Of a stretch of DNA of 64,000 nucleotides, positions 61,910-64,000 are shown in pieces. The notes under the pieces were generated by a model that was not told the origin of the DNA, made no database searches, and saw only the letters and a program-made list of their open reading frames with translations. This DNA comes from Nocardia sp. SYP-A9097 (GTDB lineage: Bacteria; Actinomycetota; Actinomycetes; Mycobacteriales; Mycobacteriaceae): positions 186,001 to 250,000 of the forward strand of contig NZ_WJIC01000002.1 in the NCBI RefSeq assembly GCF_009649815.1, read 5' to 3'. The position numbers were made by a program, and so were the translations under genes. The stretch's first letter is position 1, and each line of letters starts with the position of its first letter.

Positions 61910-63249
61910 CAGAGGTCCTCGGGAGTGAGGTCTCGGGCCAGGCGGAAGCCGGCGAAGATCTGGCGGCGGATGGGGTGGTCCCAGTTGCGGAAGGTGCCGC
62001 GGACGGCTACCTCGTCCGCGCCGAAGGAGCCGCCGCGCAGGACTCGGTAGTCGCCGCCGAAGAAGACCTCGGAGTATTCGCGGTACGGGAAGGGGCGGAA
62101 GCCGGGGTAGGGGGTGAAGTCCGAGGAGGTCCACTCCCAGACGTCACCGATCAACTGGTGCACGCCCTGCGGGGACGCGCCCGCGGAATATGCGCCCGCG
62201 TCCGCCGGTTCCAGGTGCCGCTGGCCGAGATTCGCGGTTTCGGGGGTGGGGTCGGTGTCGCCCCAGGGGTAGCGGCGGGAGCGGCCGGTGGCCGGGTCGA
62301 AGCGGGCCGCCTTCTCCCACTCCGCTTCCGCCGGAAGGCGTTTGCCCGCCCAGGCGGCGTACGCCTCGGCCTCGAAATAGCAGACGTGCAGAACCGGCTG
62401 GTGCGGGCGCAACGGTTGCATGGTGCCGAAAACCCTGCGCCACCAACGGCCGCCACCATCCAGCTCCCAGAATTGCGGGGAGACCAATCCGGCTTCGACG
62501 CGATGTGCCCAGCCGCGCTCGGACCAGAGTTCGGGGCGTTCGTAGCCGCCATCGGCCATGAACTCCAGGTACTGCTCGTTGGTGATGGGTGCGGCGTCGA
62601 TGGCGTAACCGGGCACGTGCACCGGATGTGCGGGCCGTTCATTGTCCAGCGCCCACGGATCGGAATCGGTGCCCATGATGAATTCGCCTGCGGGAATGAC
62701 CACTTCGCCGCGCACGGGGTGCGGCACGGTCGGCGAGGCGGGTGCGGCGAGCACCGCTTCGCCCTGCCGCAGTTGATGTGTCGCGAGCATGGTCTCGTCA
62801 TGCTGCTGCTCGTGCTGGGCGATCATCCCGAACGCGAACCCGTCCGTAACCAGTTCTCCGCCGCGTAATGGGCTGTGCTCCAGCACATCCCACACCTTCC
62901 CGCGCACCTGCCCGACATACTCGCGCGCCTGCCCCGGATTCAGCAGCGGCAGTGCCGGTCGATTCGCCCGAGCGTGTTTGAAGGCGTCATACAGCTCGTC
63001 GATATCCGAGCGCACGGCCTCCCGCCCGCCCACATCCCGCACCAGCCACAGCTCTTCCTGATTGCCGATATGCGCGAGATCCCACACCAGCGGACTCATG
63101 ATCCGCGAATGCTGCGCCACCAGTTCCGCCTCGTCCAGGCAGTCGGTGAGTCCCGCAGTCCGCCCCCGAGCCCGCTCCAGCACCTGCGCGATCCGCGCCC
63201 GCAGCCGCTCTGTCTCGCCCCGATCAGTTCCCGGCAGCTGAATAGTCAT
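61909..63249 (-). CDS. egtB: Hercynine oxygenase EgtB
   Basis: Start ATG 63249 gives 446 residues. DinB-like N-terminal domain supplies the iron ligands: His60 (WDLAHIGNQEE) and His146/His150 (AQHEQQHDETML). The C-terminal FGE-sulfatase-type domain has FIMGTDSDPWALDNERPAHP, NEQYLEFMADGGYERPELW and GDVWEWTSSDF ... FRNWDHPIRRQIFAGFRLA. It couples hercynine to gamma-glutamylcysteine with O2 to form the sulfoxide. Its TGA overlaps the egtC ATG by one base. Confidence 0.97.
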   Translation of the reverse strand: MTIQLPGTDRGETERLRARIAQVLERARGRTAGLTDCLDEAELVAQHSRIMSPLVWDLAHIGNQEELWLVRDVGGREAVRSDIDELYDAFKHARANRPALPLLNPGQAREYVGQVRGKVWDVLEHSPLRGGELVTDGFAFGMIAQHEQQHDETMLATHQLRQGEAVLAAPASPTVPHPVRGEVVIPAGEFIMGTDSDPWALDNERPAHPVHVPGYAIDAAPITNEQYLEFMADGGYERPELWSERGWAHRVEAGLVSPQFWELDGGGRWWRRVFGTMQPLRPHQPVLHVCYFEAEAYAAWAGKRLPAEAEWEKAARFDPATGRSRRYPWGDTDPTPETANLGQRHLEPADAGAYSAGASPQGVHQLIGDVWEWTSSDFTPYPGFRPFPYREYSEVFFGGDYRVLRGGSFGADEVAVRGTFRNWDHPIRRQIFAGFRLARDLTPEDL

Positions 63250-63348
63250 GACAAAACTCCGAATTCGATTCGAGAATGGAAAACGCCCGGCCGTCGAAAA
63301 CCCATGTCGAACGGCGGCGGCCACTCATTCGTGCCGCCACGTTCGCGA

Positions 63349-64000
63349 TCATGCGCGGCTCCCGGAGGTGGAATCGGCTGTGGGCGCCAGTCCTTGGCGG
63401 CAACGTGCCGCGGCGGCCGCCAATTCCGCTGCGGCGGAGGGGGTCGCGGCGTGGGCGGTGGCCAAATCCAGGAGAGCTACCGCGGCGGCGCGGATTTCGG
63501 GGTCGGCGAGGCCGTAGCGGGCGGCTTCGGACCAGAGTCCCGCCGTCGAGCTCGCCAGCGCGGTCGCCTCCGCCACCACGGCGGGGGTGGAGACCAGGGC
63601 GTCTATGGCGTGCACGGGGACGGTCCAGGTGTCGCCGGGTTGGGCGTCCAGGTAGCGGACCTCCAGGTGACCGGAGGCGCGGACCGGGGGGAAGACGGTG
63701 GTCAGGTGGTAGTCGAGGTCGGATTGGTCTGGGCGGCGGTCGATTTCGTCGTCGAGGGCACCACACAACCAGTCCGCGAAGGTCGCACCGGGCGGGGCCG
63801 ACCAATCGGCGGCACCGGAGCTGGGCCGATGGGCGGTCGCCCCGCCGAATGACCCGACGGCGCCAACCACATTCGAGGAACCGTGAGAGCCGCCGGCGCG
63901 AGTGGTCCGATCCGAGCCCGAGCCACCCGAGCCGATGGTTGCGGCGGAGACATCCGAGCCATTGGCCGCGGCAGAGGCATCCGAGCCTCCAGCGGCGCCA
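63349..64000 (-). CDS. egtA: Glutamate-cysteine ligase EgtA (C-terminal part)
   Basis: The frame is open to the window edge, so the N-terminal part lies outside. The C-terminal DLDYHLTTVFPPVRASGHLE and VRYLDAQPGDTWTVPVHAID are the end of the glutamate-cysteine ligase domain, which makes gamma-glutamylcysteine for ergothioneine. Before it, about 65 residues are Ser/Gly/Ala-rich (GGSDASAAANGSDVSAATIG, SGGSGSDRTTRAGGSHGSS...), an unusual insertion matching in style that of EgtC. Followed by egtB after a 99-bp gap; Ala-rich tail. Confidence 0.88.
   Translation of the reverse strand, partial: GAAGGSDASAAANGSDVSAATIGSGGSGSDRTTRAGGSHGSSNVVGAVGSFGGATAHRPSSGAADWSAPPGATFADWLCGALDDEIDRRPDQSDLDYHLTTVFPPVRASGHLEVRYLDAQPGDTWTVPVHAIDALVSTPAVVAEATALASSTAGLWSEAARYGLADPEIRAAAVALLDLATAHAATPSAAAELAAAAARCRQGLAPTADSTSGSRA

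Overview
The window is high-GC, gene-dense DNA from a mycolic-acid actinomycete, most likely Nocardia or a close relative. The evidence is an ergothioneine cluster (egtA-egtB-egtC-egtD), a mycofactocin-dependent short-chain dehydrogenase, KstR-type and IdeR-type operators, and the block prs-glmU-tRNA-Gln-tetR-mfd-mazG ... lpqU-eno-ftsB-DUF501-ppx, which matches the order remembered from Mycobacterium tuberculosis (Rv1017c-Rv1026). The genus is inferred, not proven.

Layout. 1-5282: end of an MftD-like gene, a TetR regulator, an FAD monooxygenase and a mycofactocin-type SDR in one operon, then an acyl-CoA dehydrogenase behind a perfect KstR-like palindrome. 5292-17574: mixed accessory genes (MmyB-type regulator, SGNH hydrolase with a membrane protein, MarR regulator, lipoproteins, spermidine-synthase-like protein, BBE-type flavin oxidase, DUF1254 lipoprotein, DUF397/XRE pair, secreted Gly-rich protein). 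17575-25926: a large LuxR-type ATPase regulator and a small catabolic or detoxification set (SnoaL, two alpha/beta hydrolases, SDR, DUF1622), bracketed by two diverged direct repeats about 7.6 kb apart. 25927-29076: an EACC1 plus caspase-like protease pair with two unrecognised genes, one frameshifted. This block lies between a tRNA-Leu gene and a near-perfect 22-bp copy of that tRNA's 3' end and flank.

29583-35687 is core: POT peptide transporter, ppx, DUF501, ftsB, eno, lpqU. At 35814 a 17/19 IdeR box precedes a five-gene run (2-oxoglutarate oxygenase, SbnB-like, Y4yA-like PLP decarboxylase, SbnA-like, MATE exporter) that looks like an iron-regulated route from O-phosphoserine through L-2,3-diaminopropionate to a small exported product. 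No siderophore synthetase or NRPS is present. It sits inside the otherwise conserved lpqU/mazG neighbourhood with a CpdA (Rv0805-like) phosphodiesterase, a stealth-family phosphotransferase (CpsY-like), a flavin-oxidase-fold protein, TerD and small genes.

47591-57862 returns to core: PknH-sensor-like lipoprotein, mazG, mfd, two TetR regulators (one resembling gamma-butyrolactone receptors), tRNA-Gln, glmU, prs. 58084-59788 holds an acidic protein, a Pro/Gln-rich membrane protein and a DUF2461 protein. 59850-64000 is the ergothioneine operon on the minus strand, where both EgtC and the visible end of EgtA carry unusual Ser/Gly/Ala-rich insertions.

The two most interesting systems are the iron-regulated diaminopropionate cluster (35814-42067) and the EACC1-caspase pair in its possible tRNA-bounded mini-island (25524-29450).
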